DNA of 43,252 bases from a virus: IMG/VR virus record IMGVR_UViG_3300021373_002045, positions 1 through 43,252 of that record; one strand, given 5' to 3'. How positions within the stretch are numbered: the first letter of the stretch is position 1; the number at the start of each line of letters is the position of its first letter. Below are positions 16,867-24,241 of the stretch, piece after piece. A model generated the notes under the pieces. That model was given only the letters and a program-made list of their open reading frames with translations, was not told the origin of the DNA and made no database searches. The translations under genes were made by a program, and so were the position numbers.

Positions 16867-16952
16867 AAGAGAGCTTTAATAACTTGCTCAAAATGCTAGA
16901 AAGTTTTGAGACAGATCTAAAAAAGTTATGGAAGTTTATTACAAGGGGCTAA
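16851..16952 (+). CDS. Very small last gene of the early operon (33 aa)
   Basis: A GTG start at 16851 has the good ribosome site GGAGGT (16837-16842). The product is one amphipathic helix: MDKHIKESFNNLLKMLESFE and a basic end TDLKKLWKFITRG. It overlaps the preceding gene, and its stop falls within the terminator stem. Its function is unknown. Confidence 0.5.
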   Translation: MDKHIKESFNNLLKMLESFETDLKKLWKFITRG

Positions 16953-16969
16953 TTAAGCCCCTTTTTTTT
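16943..16969 (+). terminator. Rho-independent terminator ending the early operon
   Basis: AAGGGGCT (16943-16950) pairs with AGCCCCTT (16956-16963) around a 5-base loop, followed by T through 16969 (eight in total). It sits where the plus-strand early operon meets the end of the minus-strand late operon. On the minus strand the stem is not followed by a T-run, so it should work mainly on the plus strand. The minus-strand gene that ends at 16953 reads through it. Confidence 0.9.
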
Positions 16970-17177
16970 CGCTGTTATATTTAATATTTAAGCCTGCTAG
17001 GGTGCATAACCTATTCTTTTCTGATATACCTGCAGGTGTCATTTTAAAGTTGTTTTCTACCACCTCAACAAAGCCTTCTTTGATCAAACCATTTAATATA
17101 TCGCTTGGTATTTCATCGTTAAACATAACGCTTAATAAGCTACCTAATCGTTTGTTTTGTGTTTTACTTAATGCCAT
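16953..17177 (-). CDS. Small winged-helix-like protein, last gene of the late operon
   Basis: 74 residues from the ATG at 17177, which overlaps the upstream stop (TAATG); a TTG at 17183 is also in frame. SDILNGLIKEGFVEVVENNF and KMTPAGISEKNRLC read like the recognition and wing part of a small winged helix. The last residues (KKGA) are encoded by the terminator stem and A-run of the opposite operon. No family is named. Confidence 0.55.
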   Translation of the reverse strand: MALSKTQNKRLGSLLSVMFNDEIPSDILNGLIKEGFVEVVENNFKMTPAGISEKNRLCTLAGLNIKYNSEKKGA

Positions 17178-17395
17178 TAACAACTACCTAAACAAGTGCC
17201 TACCATTGCTTCTACTATTGTTGTGCCTGTAAATAGCTCTTCAATTAACCAGGTTACACCAAAATTTACTCCAAAGATCAGTAGCAATATTTTAACTGGC
17301 AGTAAAAAAATAAAAAAAACTCTAGCAAATTTTCTACCTAAAGATATTTCTGACCATGGATCTTTTAATCTTTCTTTTATCCAACTAAACTTCAT
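17177..17395 (-). CDS. Small membrane protein in the lysis region
   Basis: 72 residues. One or two hydrophobic stretches, ARVFFIFLLPVKILLLIFG and the following NFGVTWLIEELF, follow a basic, Trp-containing N-terminus. It overlaps the end of the lysozyme gene by 11 bp, so it may be a holin or antiholin, but no family signature was seen. It is one of at least six small membrane proteins in the late block. Confidence 0.6.
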   Translation of the reverse strand: MKFSWIKERLKDPWSEISLGRKFARVFFIFLLPVKILLLIFGVNFGVTWLIEELFTGTTIVEAMVGTCLGSC

Positions 17396-17828
17396 GCCAT
17401 TCTAAACCTTGGAATAATAAGCTCTCTGCTTTTCTACGCCTTACTAGACCTTCCAGGATTTCACCATTTGCTTTGTTCCACCTTTGCATTTGGTGTGGCA
17501 CCTCGTCATATTTGCCTGCATTCAATACTTTAAGCATTGTAGAAGCCTTTAAATTATTAGGACCTAAATTGTAAACCCATGCCACTAAAGCTGAGAATTG
17601 ATCCTCATTTAATGGTGCTGTTACTAGATCATTTATATAACCTTCATATTCTTCTAGCTCAACTTCTAGTAAGTGGTCTGCATGGCTTTGTGATATCACA
17701 TCGCCTTCTTTTACATTTTTTGTAGATCCATATCCGATTGTCCAAACTCCTGCCGCACATTTGTATGCTTCAAGTTCGCACCCTTCAAATTTTTTAATAA
17801 GGCTTACACCTTCTAATGATGTTTTCAT
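17385..17828 (-). CDS. Endolysin, T4-type lysozyme (GH24)
   Basis: 147 residues from the ATG at 17828, which has a GGGGGG ribosome site. The segment FEGCELEAYKCAAGVWTIGY followed by GST holds the GH24 pattern: Glu in FEG, then Cys in place of Asp eight residues later, then Thr. VAWVYNLGPNNLKASTML and GLVRRRKAESLLF are also typical. It cuts the glycan strands of peptidoglycan. No signal peptide or SAR helix is seen, so it needs a holin to cross the inner membrane. It lies beside SNase, the holin-like gene and the spanin pair. Confidence 0.93.
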   Translation of the reverse strand: MKTSLEGVSLIKKFEGCELEAYKCAAGVWTIGYGSTKNVKEGDVISQSHADHLLEVELEEYEGYINDLVTAPLNEDQFSALVAWVYNLGPNNLKASTMLKVLNAGKYDEVPHQMQRWNKANGEILEGLVRRRKAESLLFQGLEWHEV

Positions 17829-17829
17829 A

Positions 17830-18201
17830 TTAGTAGTCCCCCCACTTATGTTTCTTTTTACCTCCGTCATACCAAACGGCATGCCCTTCTTTGACAAGCA
17901 TTTCACAAATATCCTTACCATCTTGCGTATAAGGTGTTGCCAGGATCCTGCCATATTTTCCTTTTCCATGTGATTTAATTAAGAATTTACCTACGCAAAG
18001 TTCTTGCAACCTTGCTTTTGCTTCTAAACCCAGTTTCTTTTCTGCTAGGTCTCTAGTTCTGGACTCCGGTGTATCTATGTTATTTAGACGACACCTTTGG
18101 TTGCGTAACCAAACACCAAAGCCCAAGTCCAAGTCCACATCTATCGTGTCACCATCTACAATTTTTACAATTGTTGCGTTATATATAAATGCTTCTGCCA
18201 T
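17830..18201 (-). CDS. Staphylococcal nuclease-like (SNase) thermonuclease
   Basis: 123 residues, a full SNase domain. VKIVDGDTIDVDLDLGFG gives the first metal-binding Asp region; CRLNNIDTPES gives the central strand with the second Asp; KYGRILATPY gives the catalytic Arg region; VKEGHAVWYDGGKK closes the fold. It is a calcium-dependent nuclease. No signal peptide is visible. In phages such enzymes are thought to degrade host DNA or to act in superinfection exclusion; its place in the lysis block suggests late expression. Confidence 0.9.
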   Translation of the reverse strand: MAEAFIYNATIVKIVDGDTIDVDLDLGFGVWLRNQRCRLNNIDTPESRTRDLAEKKLGLEAKARLQELCVGKFLIKSHGKGKYGRILATPYTQDGKDICEMLVKEGHAVWYDGGKKKHKWGDY

Positions 18202-18226
18202 ATTTACCCCTTTGGGTTGTTAGTTA

Positions 18227-18391
18227 TTACTTATCTTTGGCCCTTAGAATATTCAAGGCACATAAATCAATTAATTTATACAACTTGCCTATCCATACAT
18301 CATCCTTTGGCGTTGGCGTAATTGCTGCAATGATAGAGCTAACTGTTACCACTGCTGTTACTATGCCAACTATATTTACTAAAAAGTCCAT
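18227..18391 (-). CDS. Holin-like small membrane protein (54 aa)
   Basis: It starts at an ATG with a strong ribosome site (GGGGAGGTGAA) and begins MDFLVNIVGIVTAVVTVSSI, one transmembrane helix. The segment TPTPKDDVWIGKLYKLIDLC and a basic C-terminus follow. The PTPKDD segment after one helix is a pattern I recognise from small phage membrane proteins often found near lysis genes. Its position between spanins and lysozyme supports a holin or pinholin role; this remains inference. Confidence 0.75.
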   Translation of the reverse strand: MDFLVNIVGIVTAVVTVSSIIAAITPTPKDDVWIGKLYKLIDLCALNILRAKDK

Positions 18392-18434
18392 TTCACCTCC
18401 CCTTTTAGTTAGTTAAGCCTAAAATTTATCATAG

Positions 18435-18797
18435 TTAGTCTTCGTTGGAAAGGTTTTGATCTAAATCTCTGTAATACTTATTTATGGCAATAATGTTCTC
18501 TAAATACCTTTTAAACTCTGCCATATTCATGCTTAGGTTTTCATATTCTTTAGTTGTTAAAGCATAGTAAGCCTGCTTGGGGGCCAAGCCTTGTTCTAGA
18601 TCCGTTAAATATTGCTCCATTATTTCCGGTGTTAAAACTTCCCAATCTACATCTAATAACGCCAGTTCCCTGGGGAGGGGAGGATGAAACATTGGGGCAG
18701 GCTTGGCAACTCTTGTAATTTCTACTGGCTCTACTTTAGGTAACATAGAGCAACTTGCTACTGCAAATATACTAATTATCAGTGTTATCTTCTTCAT
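18435..18797 (-). CDS. Outer-membrane spanin lipoprotein (Rz1-like, o-spanin)
   Basis: 120 residues. MKKITLIISIFAVASCSMLP is a lipoprotein signal with the lipobox VASC. A Pro-rich stretch follows (KPAPMFHPPLPRELA), as in Rz1-type proteins. The rest is helical and acidic. Its start overlaps the preceding coiled-coil inner-membrane gene by 26 bp, the classical arrangement of spanin pairs. With its partner it would fuse the two membranes at the last step of lysis. This points to a Gram-negative host. Confidence 0.82.
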   Translation of the reverse strand: MKKITLIISIFAVASCSMLPKVEPVEITRVAKPAPMFHPPLPRELALLDVDWEVLTPEIMEQYLTDLEQGLAPKQAYYALTTKEYENLSMNMAEFKRYLENIIAINKYYRDLDQNLSNED

Positions 18798-19185
18798 CTA
18801 TATCAAATTGGTTAGGATCCGTAATCGCAATTAAATTATCTTTTACACGCTTTGTTGCTTTGTTTACTCTGTTTTGGATCAGTCCAGGCTTTTGTAGGGC
18901 CAGGTTGTCAAGATCATGTCTAGCAAATGTATCACGCAATTTATTAACTTCCCTTTCAGATTCGTTTTTAGCTTTTTCAAGCTCGTTTATTGTGTTTTGT
19001 GTATTAGCTGCACTAGTTAGCAACCTATCAATGTCTTTGTTTTGTTCTTCTATTTCTGTTTTTAAGACTATGGCATTAGCACGCAATTGTGCTATTTGAT
19101 CATGTAAATAATCTATATACCATGCACTACCGGCTATTGATAATAGTAGTAGACCACCTAACGCTATACTGAGCTTGTATCCCAA
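18772..19185 (-). CDS. Inner-membrane spanin (Rz-like, i-spanin)
   Basis: 137 residues. The start codon is TTG (19185), supported by AGAGGAGGT seven bases upstream. One N-terminal helix (LGGLLLLSIAGSAWYIDYL) is followed by a long coiled coil (about 30-90), RDTFARHDLDNLALQKPGLI and an acidic end. This is the Rz layout: anchor plus periplasmic coiled coil. Its 5' end lies inside the 3' end of the cyclase gene (22-bp overlap), so signalling and lysis genes share one transcript. Confidence 0.85.
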   Translation of the reverse strand: MGYKLSIALGGLLLLSIAGSAWYIDYLHDQIAQLRANAIVLKTEIEEQNKDIDRLLTSAANTQNTINELEKAKNESEREVNKLRDTFARHDLDNLALQKPGLIQNRVNKATKRVKDNLIAITDPNQFDIDEEDNTDN

Positions 19186-20954
19186 GTAAATACCTCCTCT
19201 GGGTTTTCTATACCCTTGAACATCATTGTCCCAAGGGGCGTTAGATTAAATTCTATCCCAACTTCTGTCTGTTTACCAATTAGTATATGTGCTTGAGCTT
19301 CTTTAGTCCCGGACTCAAGCCTTGCCGCCAAGTTTACAGCTCTACCTATGCAACTGTAATCAAACCTGGTTTCACTACCCATATTTCCAATTGTTGCCCA
19401 CCCTGTATTTATACCTATGCCAATTTCAACTGGATCTAAACCCTGCTCTACTAATTCTTCATTTAGCTTTGCCATATTTGCACGGATATCTAATGCACAT
19501 AACAATGCTTTTTCTTCATGCTTTTCTAGATCTAAGGGAGCTCCAAAAACTGCCATTAAGGCATCACCAATAAATTTGTCTACCATTCCATTATGTTTTT
19601 GCACTGCTTTTACTTGTGCAGTTAGGGCTTTATTCATAATGTATGTAACTTGTTCCGGATCTAGTTTTTCACTAAGGGCTGTAAAACCACGCACATCTGT
19701 AAATAAAAATGTTGCGTAACGCTTTTCGCCACCAAGTTTTAATATGCCAGGATCATCTTGCAGTTTTTTTACTTGGCGTGGATCTAGATAATGCTCAAAC
19801 TGTTTTTTTATCTGTTGTCTTAATTTATATTGTTCACTGTAATTTAAGTAAAACCCAGTTGCCCCAGTCACAAAACACGCAATAAAGGACCAGGTCCAAT
19901 CAATAAGTAAACCATTTTGTATCGTATAAGCTCCTAAAAGACCTGTAGAGACTAATACAGCAATAAATGCACCTAAACCATACACTAATGGCAACTTGTT
20001 TATTACAAGCCATATTAGGGACATGCTTATGATCAATAAAAGTAATTCTACAGCAGGTGCATAATCCGGTATGTAAGGGCTATTTTGATTAAGTATTGAT
20101 TCGCTTAGGCTTGCTTGTATATCTTGTGGATAAAGTAAACCTTTTGGCGTTGCAATTTGTGGTAGGATCCCAGGGACACTTGTGCCTATAAATACAAATT
20201 TACCCTCAACATCTAACTCTTGCATGTTAGTTCTAGGTATATCAACCCAACTGATCCATTTACGACCTAAGTTATCTGTTTTAACAGGTGGTATGCCTTC
20301 TACTGTTATTTCTTCAATACCAAACTCATTTTGCTTAACTATATAAGTTTCAGCCTCAGCCAGTCTTTTTAATACTTGTGTGCCAAAAGCAGGCGTGTAA
20401 CCACCATCTGTTTTATATAACAATGGCATACGCCTTACTAAATTATCTATTTCAGTCGGTGCAGAAACAATGCCCTCTAAGGCGTTTTTAGATATAGCGT
20501 CAATGTTAGGCATATATCCCTGCACCTCAATCCCTGGTAACTCTCCCTGGTAGCCAAGAGTTACAGTGCCAGTTGTAGGTGGTTGTAAGTTATTATCTGT
20601 AGAGAAGGTGGCAACAACTGTAGGAATGTCATTAATGAAATCAGCAAAAAATGTGTCACCACCAAACCTGTCCGGATAGCTAAAGTTTACCACCCACCCA
20701 ACACCAATGGCACCCTCTACCATTATTTTGTATTGTATTTCTGCTAGTGTTTGTCTTGGAAAGGGCCAACCACCTTCTTGATCAAGCAAATCTTTATCTA
20801 TATCAATAATAGTAAAGTAACCACTTGGCTCTGGTGTTTTAACTAGAGCATCAAATGTTCTTAGCTTTACAGTTTCTGCAATACTAAAATTAGATGCATA
20901 ACCTAATATAAATACTATGAATAATACTAATATTGCTATTGTTTTTTTACCCAC
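19164..20954 (-). CDS. CHASE2-domain membrane adenylate/guanylate cyclase (class III)
   Basis: 596 residues, start GTG (20954). One N-terminal helix (about 5-25) is followed by a periplasmic CHASE2 sensor (about 30-285; VKLRTFDAL, GGWPFPRQTLAEI, GKFVFIGTSVPG). Three helices follow (about 300-375) and then a cytoplasmic cyclase (about 415-596). The cyclase keeps the first metal Asp in FTDVRGFTALSEKL, the second in DKFIGDALMAVFG with the adenine-type Lys, and NLAARLES with transition-state Asn and Arg. The GD of the usual IGDxVN is GR here. All catalytic residues I can see are present, so it should make cAMP from ATP in response to a periplasmic signal. It overlaps the FecR gene by 8 bp. Confidence 0.93.
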   Translation of the reverse strand: MGKKTIAILVLFIVFILGYASNFSIAETVKLRTFDALVKTPEPSGYFTIIDIDKDLLDQEGGWPFPRQTLAEIQYKIMVEGAIGVGWVVNFSYPDRFGGDTFFADFINDIPTVVATFSTDNNLQPPTTGTVTLGYQGELPGIEVQGYMPNIDAISKNALEGIVSAPTEIDNLVRRMPLLYKTDGGYTPAFGTQVLKRLAEAETYIVKQNEFGIEEITVEGIPPVKTDNLGRKWISWVDIPRTNMQELDVEGKFVFIGTSVPGILPQIATPKGLLYPQDIQASLSESILNQNSPYIPDYAPAVELLLLIISMSLIWLVINKLPLVYGLGAFIAVLVSTGLLGAYTIQNGLLIDWTWSFIACFVTGATGFYLNYSEQYKLRQQIKKQFEHYLDPRQVKKLQDDPGILKLGGEKRYATFLFTDVRGFTALSEKLDPEQVTYIMNKALTAQVKAVQKHNGMVDKFIGDALMAVFGAPLDLEKHEEKALLCALDIRANMAKLNEELVEQGLDPVEIGIGINTGWATIGNMGSETRFDYSCIGRAVNLAARLESGTKEAQAHILIGKQTEVGIEFNLTPLGTMMFKGIENPEEVFTWDTSSV

Positions 20955-22110
20955 TAGACTGCCTTATAGTTATTGTAGAACTACTGCCTCCGTTGATCTT
21001 TACAGTTTTGCTTACACCATCTTGCACCAATATAACTGTATAACTATTGCTGCTATCAAGATCTAAACGCACTGTATTAGTAACTTGTCTTATTAATGTT
21101 ATCACTTCACCATCTAAAATGGTTGTAATTTGTGTGCTAGGATCCTGGCCCACTGCTGTTCCACTTACTGCAATACTTTGCACATTAGCCAGTTGATCTT
21201 CTTCGGCAACTACTTCTAAGGCATCTAAAATATCTAACAGATCTTCCAAAAAGTTTACATCTAAGTAATTTATATCTAATTCTGTAAACTCAAAGTCTGG
21301 GTCCTCAGCTAAAAAATCTTCTGCTAAGTAATCTATATCTAATTCATTAAAGTCTAAGTAATCTGCAGTTTTTATTGTTTCTTCTTCTAAAGTAAGCACC
21401 TCTTCTTGTGGTGGTGTAACAATAAGCATGTTATCAATTGCATCTACTGTTAGGTCTAAAATTACACTTTTACTTGGTGCTTGCTCCCATACACTAACTG
21501 TTGTTGCCTCATAAGGTTGCGTTAGTTTTACAGTGCCTAAAGCTGTTGTAACTTCTATTTCCCCGGAAGCCAAGCCATCTGCACCCGGAAGCAAAATAAT
21601 TAAAGATCTACCAAGCTCATCAATAGTGCATGTAAAATCCGTGCCTAATACTGCAATTTCTGCAGTTGGCGTGCTTAATTTAATATTTTGTTTTGCAATT
21701 TTATTAAACTTGCCTGTAACAAACCTGGCAGTGCCAAGTGTAAAGTTTAAGCCAAGCTCACTTTTGTTAGGATCCGGGTTAAAAACATATTTGGTAACAG
21801 TAAGGCTACTGTTTTCTGTAAGGCGAACTTGGCTATCATCTAAAAATGTAATACCGAGCCTTCCGTTCTTGGTAACGGCTTTATCATTTTGCTGTATCGC
21901 AAAGTTTAAACTTGCTTCGTAAGGTTTATCCCTTACTACTTCGGCATTACCTCTTAACTCAGATATACCACCAACACTAACAACCGGTGCTTGTTCCCCC
22001 ATCATTCTGGGTGATACAAATATTAGCGTTAGAAGTGTTAGTAATAATCTTGAGATAGTCCCTGGCAAGTGTGCTTTGTTGCTTAATGTTAAATGTGTTA
22101 GAACTGCCAT
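20947..22110 (-). CDS. FecR-domain secreted protein with acidic repeats
   Basis: 387 residues from the ATG at 22110; a TTG at about 22059 would place the signal peptide (SRLLLTLLTLIFVSPRMMG) at the very N-terminus. Residues about 45-210 are a FecR-type domain: GGISELRGNAEVVRDKPYEA, AVTKNGRLGITFLDDSQVRL, STPTAEIAVLGTDFTC. Residues about 245-310 are an acidic repeat of the xLDxNxLDIDYL type. The C-terminal 60 residues are beta-rich. FecR-domain proteins next to CHASE2 cyclases are a known pairing in bacteria; this one probably acts in the periplasm or on the cell surface with the cyclase sensor. It overlaps the curlin gene by up to 134 bp. Confidence 0.85.
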   Translation of the reverse strand: MAVLTHLTLSNKAHLPGTISRLLLTLLTLIFVSPRMMGEQAPVVSVGGISELRGNAEVVRDKPYEASLNFAIQQNDKAVTKNGRLGITFLDDSQVRLTENSSLTVTKYVFNPDPNKSELGLNFTLGTARFVTGKFNKIAKQNIKLSTPTAEIAVLGTDFTCTIDELGRSLIILLPGADGLASGEIEVTTALGTVKLTQPYEATTVSVWEQAPSKSVILDLTVDAIDNMLIVTPPQEEVLTLEEETIKTADYLDFNELDIDYLAEDFLAEDPDFEFTELDINYLDVNFLEDLLDILDALEVVAEEDQLANVQSIAVSGTAVGQDPSTQITTILDGEVITLIRQVTNTVRLDLDSSNSYTVILVQDGVSKTVKINGGSSSTITIRQSSG

Positions 22111-22711
22111 CTAAATCCAAATAGAAATAACCTGCATCAGATGCTGAACTACCACCATAGCCCTCACCTAAAAATGTTATGTCATTGCTACTACCATTGA
22201 TATCCATATAGTTTGTTGCGTTGATATAATCAATGTCAAAATCAAACTCATTAGAATCGCCTGTAACGATCCAATCAAGGTTTAAATAACTAACAGAATC
22301 ATCTGCAGCTAAAACAATATCAGCCACATTACTTGAGCCAGTTATATCAATGTTTAGGTTTACATAGTCACTAGCATTTAAACCACTACTATCTAACAGC
22401 AAATCCCAAACATTACTGTCTCCATCAAACTCAAAGAATCCAGTAAAGTTGTCGCCATCAATTGCATCAGATCTAAATATATTGCTACTACCTATTTGGT
22501 TTATATCTAGCGTCATGGTTGTGCCGTCTAGATCTAAAGCCGTGACACTACCTGCCTCGCTTTCAGATCCACCAATAATATTAGCACTACCAAGTTGCTC
22601 TAAGTCTATGCTTGAGGAAGCACCAGACTGGTCTACATAGATTTCATTATCATCTGCTACTGCAGAAAAACTTCCTACTAATAATGAAAACATAAATAAA
22701 TACTTATTCAT
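21977..22711 (-). CDS. Curlin-repeat (CsgA/CsgB-like) secreted amyloid candidate
   Basis: 244 residues. MNKYLFMFSLLVGSFSAVAD is a signal peptide. The mature part is built of about eight short repeats around G-S-S/A-N: IDLEQLGSANIIGG, LDINQIGSSNIFRS, DGDSNVWDL, DITGSSNVADI, VTGDSNEFDF, INGSSNDITF and LDGSSNTFNI. This is the strand-turn layout of curlin repeats; the Gln and Asn ladder positions are kept in the first units and degenerate later. It is acidic (Asp-rich) rather than Gln-rich and ends NICITQNDGGTSTGC. CsgG and CsgF follow the same operon order just upstream, so it is the likely exported substrate. Confidence 0.82.
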   Translation of the reverse strand: MNKYLFMFSLLVGSFSAVADDNEIYVDQSGASSSIDLEQLGSANIIGGSESEAGSVTALDLDGTTMTLDINQIGSSNIFRSDAIDGDNFTGFFEFDGDSNVWDLLLDSSGLNASDYVNLNIDITGSSNVADIVLAADDSVSYLNLDWIVTGDSNEFDFDIDYINATNYMDINGSSNDITFLGEGYGGSSASDAGYFYLDLDGSSNTFNIKQQSTLARDYLKIITNTSNANICITQNDGGTSTGC

Positions 22712-23540
22712 ATTTCCAATAACTCCTATCGTAACCAGTTACGATAATTTCTAATAATGCACTTTCAATAGCTTTTTGTAAAGCTACAGTGCTTGACTCG
22801 TTTTCAGCGTTACCCACTTCAAACTCCACTAGCTCTGTTCCTGCCTCAATAAACTTAAATATATCTTGGCTAGATCCATAGCTATATATGGTCTTACTAC
22901 TTGTTGCCTCTATTAGTATTTCGCCAGTGCTTACACTTACTAATCTAAGGCTTACTGTAACAGAATCGCTTCGGTAGAAAGTGCTGGCACCAAGCCCTAA
23001 ATAACGAGAGCCAATTCCACCGGAAACAAGGTTTGTTTCATAACTTATAACAGCACCATCAAATAAAACACCTGCAAACAATAATGGCATAAGTGGTTTT
23101 TTTGCATCACCATCTGTTTGTAACTGATCCCTTACAGATCTTATAAGCTGTCTTTCTTTTGTAAGATTATCTAAACCTACACGATCAACAACAGTAAAAA
23201 AATTACCATTGCCTGCATGTTTAAGGATCTTTATTAATATTGCGTTTGGTTGTTGTGTTAATGCAGTGCTAAACATAGCAAACTCGCTATTAGATTTACG
23301 CTGTCCTGTCTGATCAGTAAAAGCAGTTGGGTAAACAGCAACGACTGGCTTGGCTACAGGTGCCTGTATGTTTTGTAATTCTTCCGTATATATAGGTATT
23401 GTTTTAGCCTGGTTTAAGCCTTTACTTGCAAACCTTTCAGCATAAGTATCCTCCAACACATTTAAGGTAGAGCAACTACTTAGCAGTATGCTAAAAAGTA
23501 AAGCTACCGATAGGGAGTGTGATTTCTGTGACTGTGCCAT
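22704..23540 (-). CDS. csgG: CsgG-like outer-membrane secretion channel lipoprotein
   Basis: 278 residues. A lipoprotein signal ends at LLSSC, with the acylated Cys at about 23. Family blocks follow: VVAVYPTAFTDQTGQRK (the VAVY strand and DxTGQ turn), FFTVVDRVGLDNLTKERQLI, LLFAGVLFDGAVISYETNLV, YFRSDSVTVSLRLVSVSTGE-like strands, and a C-terminal helix. CsgG forms a nonameric outer-membrane pore that exports curli subunits. It overlaps the CsgF-like gene by 50 bp and the curlin gene by 8 bp. CsgG in a phage is unusual; export of the neighbouring curlin, or perforation of the outer membrane, are both possible uses. Confidence 0.93.
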   Translation of the reverse strand: MAQSQKSHSLSVALLFSILLSSCSTLNVLEDTYAERFASKGLNQAKTIPIYTEELQNIQAPVAKPVVAVYPTAFTDQTGQRKSNSEFAMFSTALTQQPNAILIKILKHAGNGNFFTVVDRVGLDNLTKERQLIRSVRDQLQTDGDAKKPLMPLLFAGVLFDGAVISYETNLVSGGIGSRYLGLGASTFYRSDSVTVSLRLVSVSTGEILIEATSSKTIYSYGSSQDIFKFIEAGTELVEFEVGNAENESSTVALQKAIESALLEIIVTGYDRSYWKYE

Positions 23541-24009
23541 CTGCTGATGTAACCTTGAGTGTAATATTTAATCCATCTGGGCTTACATAATATTCTATGG
23601 TAGTTCCCATAAACTCTAATACACCTTCTGTTGATGGTGTCTCCCCAAATAAAGCATCTGTAAGCTGTCTACTAAGTTGTGAGTATATGCGTGATTCTAG
23701 GTTTTTAAGAAATCTGTTTAGAGTCGTGTTTTCCTCATCACGCTTTTGTTGTTCTTTAAGGGCCTTTATCTCTGCAATAATATCTGCCTTACGAGTAAAC
23801 TCCTGCGATTCTGCCGTAAAATAGTGGCTACTGGTCCCCACTCCGGAGAAGCTAGGACTCTTAAATTTGTGAACTATTTCATCTGCTATTAGCTTGTTAC
23901 CAAACACTACCAGGCAAATGCTAAATATTATGATCAATAACAGGTGTTGATTAAGTTTGTTTTTGCTTTGTTGCAACTCCTGCTGCTTTTTTTTGCTTAT
24001 CTTTGGCAT
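23491..24009 (-). CDS. csgF: CsgF-like curli assembly protein
   Basis: 172 residues; the start is supported by AAGGGAG upstream. A long basic N-terminus precedes a signal/anchor helix (HLLLIIIFSICLVVFGN). The mature start matches CsgF: IVHKFKSPSFSGVGTSSHYF. FLKNLESRIYSQLSRQLTDA follows, then strands IEYYVSPDGLNITLKV and DGTVTEITLPIG at the end. CsgF binds the CsgG pore and anchors nucleation of the fibre at the surface. CsgE and CsgC relatives were not seen nearby. Confidence 0.87.
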   Translation of the reverse strand: MPKISKKKQQELQQSKNKLNQHLLLIIIFSICLVVFGNKLIADEIVHKFKSPSFSGVGTSSHYFTAESQEFTRKADIIAEIKALKEQQKRDEENTTLNRFLKNLESRIYSQLSRQLTDALFGETPSTEGVLEFMGTTIEYYVSPDGLNITLKVTSADGTVTEITLPIGSFTF

Positions 24010-24241
24010 TATCTAACTCCCTTAGCTCTATAACAGTGTCCAACTTTTGTTGTAATCTGATAATGTCGTTATCTAACACCCTTATCCGGTCTATTAATCC
24101 TATCAAAGTTGTATTGGCTTGTCCAAGTTTGGTTTTTATATTGTTAGTTATGTATTTCCAAATAAAGTAAACAACCCATAACAAACCTACTGTAGCAACA
24201 ATAGGAAAACCATATTGTTGTATTGAGTTTACGACATCCAT
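23951..24241 (-). CDS. Holin-like membrane protein, copy 1 (96 aa)
   Basis: One N-terminal helix (YGFPIVATVGLLWVVYFIWK) is followed by a helical, charged stretch (LIDRIRVLDNDIIRLQQKLD) and a Lys-rich tail. It resembles the protein at 24389-24670 in layout (helix, then a short coiled coil with NxDxIR/xxI). It overlaps the CsgF gene by 59 bp. Small phage proteins of this type are often called holin-like; a membrane role in lysis or in the curli unit is possible. Confidence 0.65.
   Translation of the reverse strand: MDVVNSIQQYGFPIVATVGLLWVVYFIWKYITNNIKTKLGQANTTLIGLIDRIRVLDNDIIRLQQKLDTVIELRELDNAKDKQKKAAGVATKQKQT

Noticed and set aside
20947-22110. FecR protein as an iron-siderophore sigma regulator
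   Set aside because: There is no sigma factor, TonB receptor or anti-sigma N-terminus nearby; the signal peptide plus CHASE2 neighbour points to a periplasmic or surface protein.
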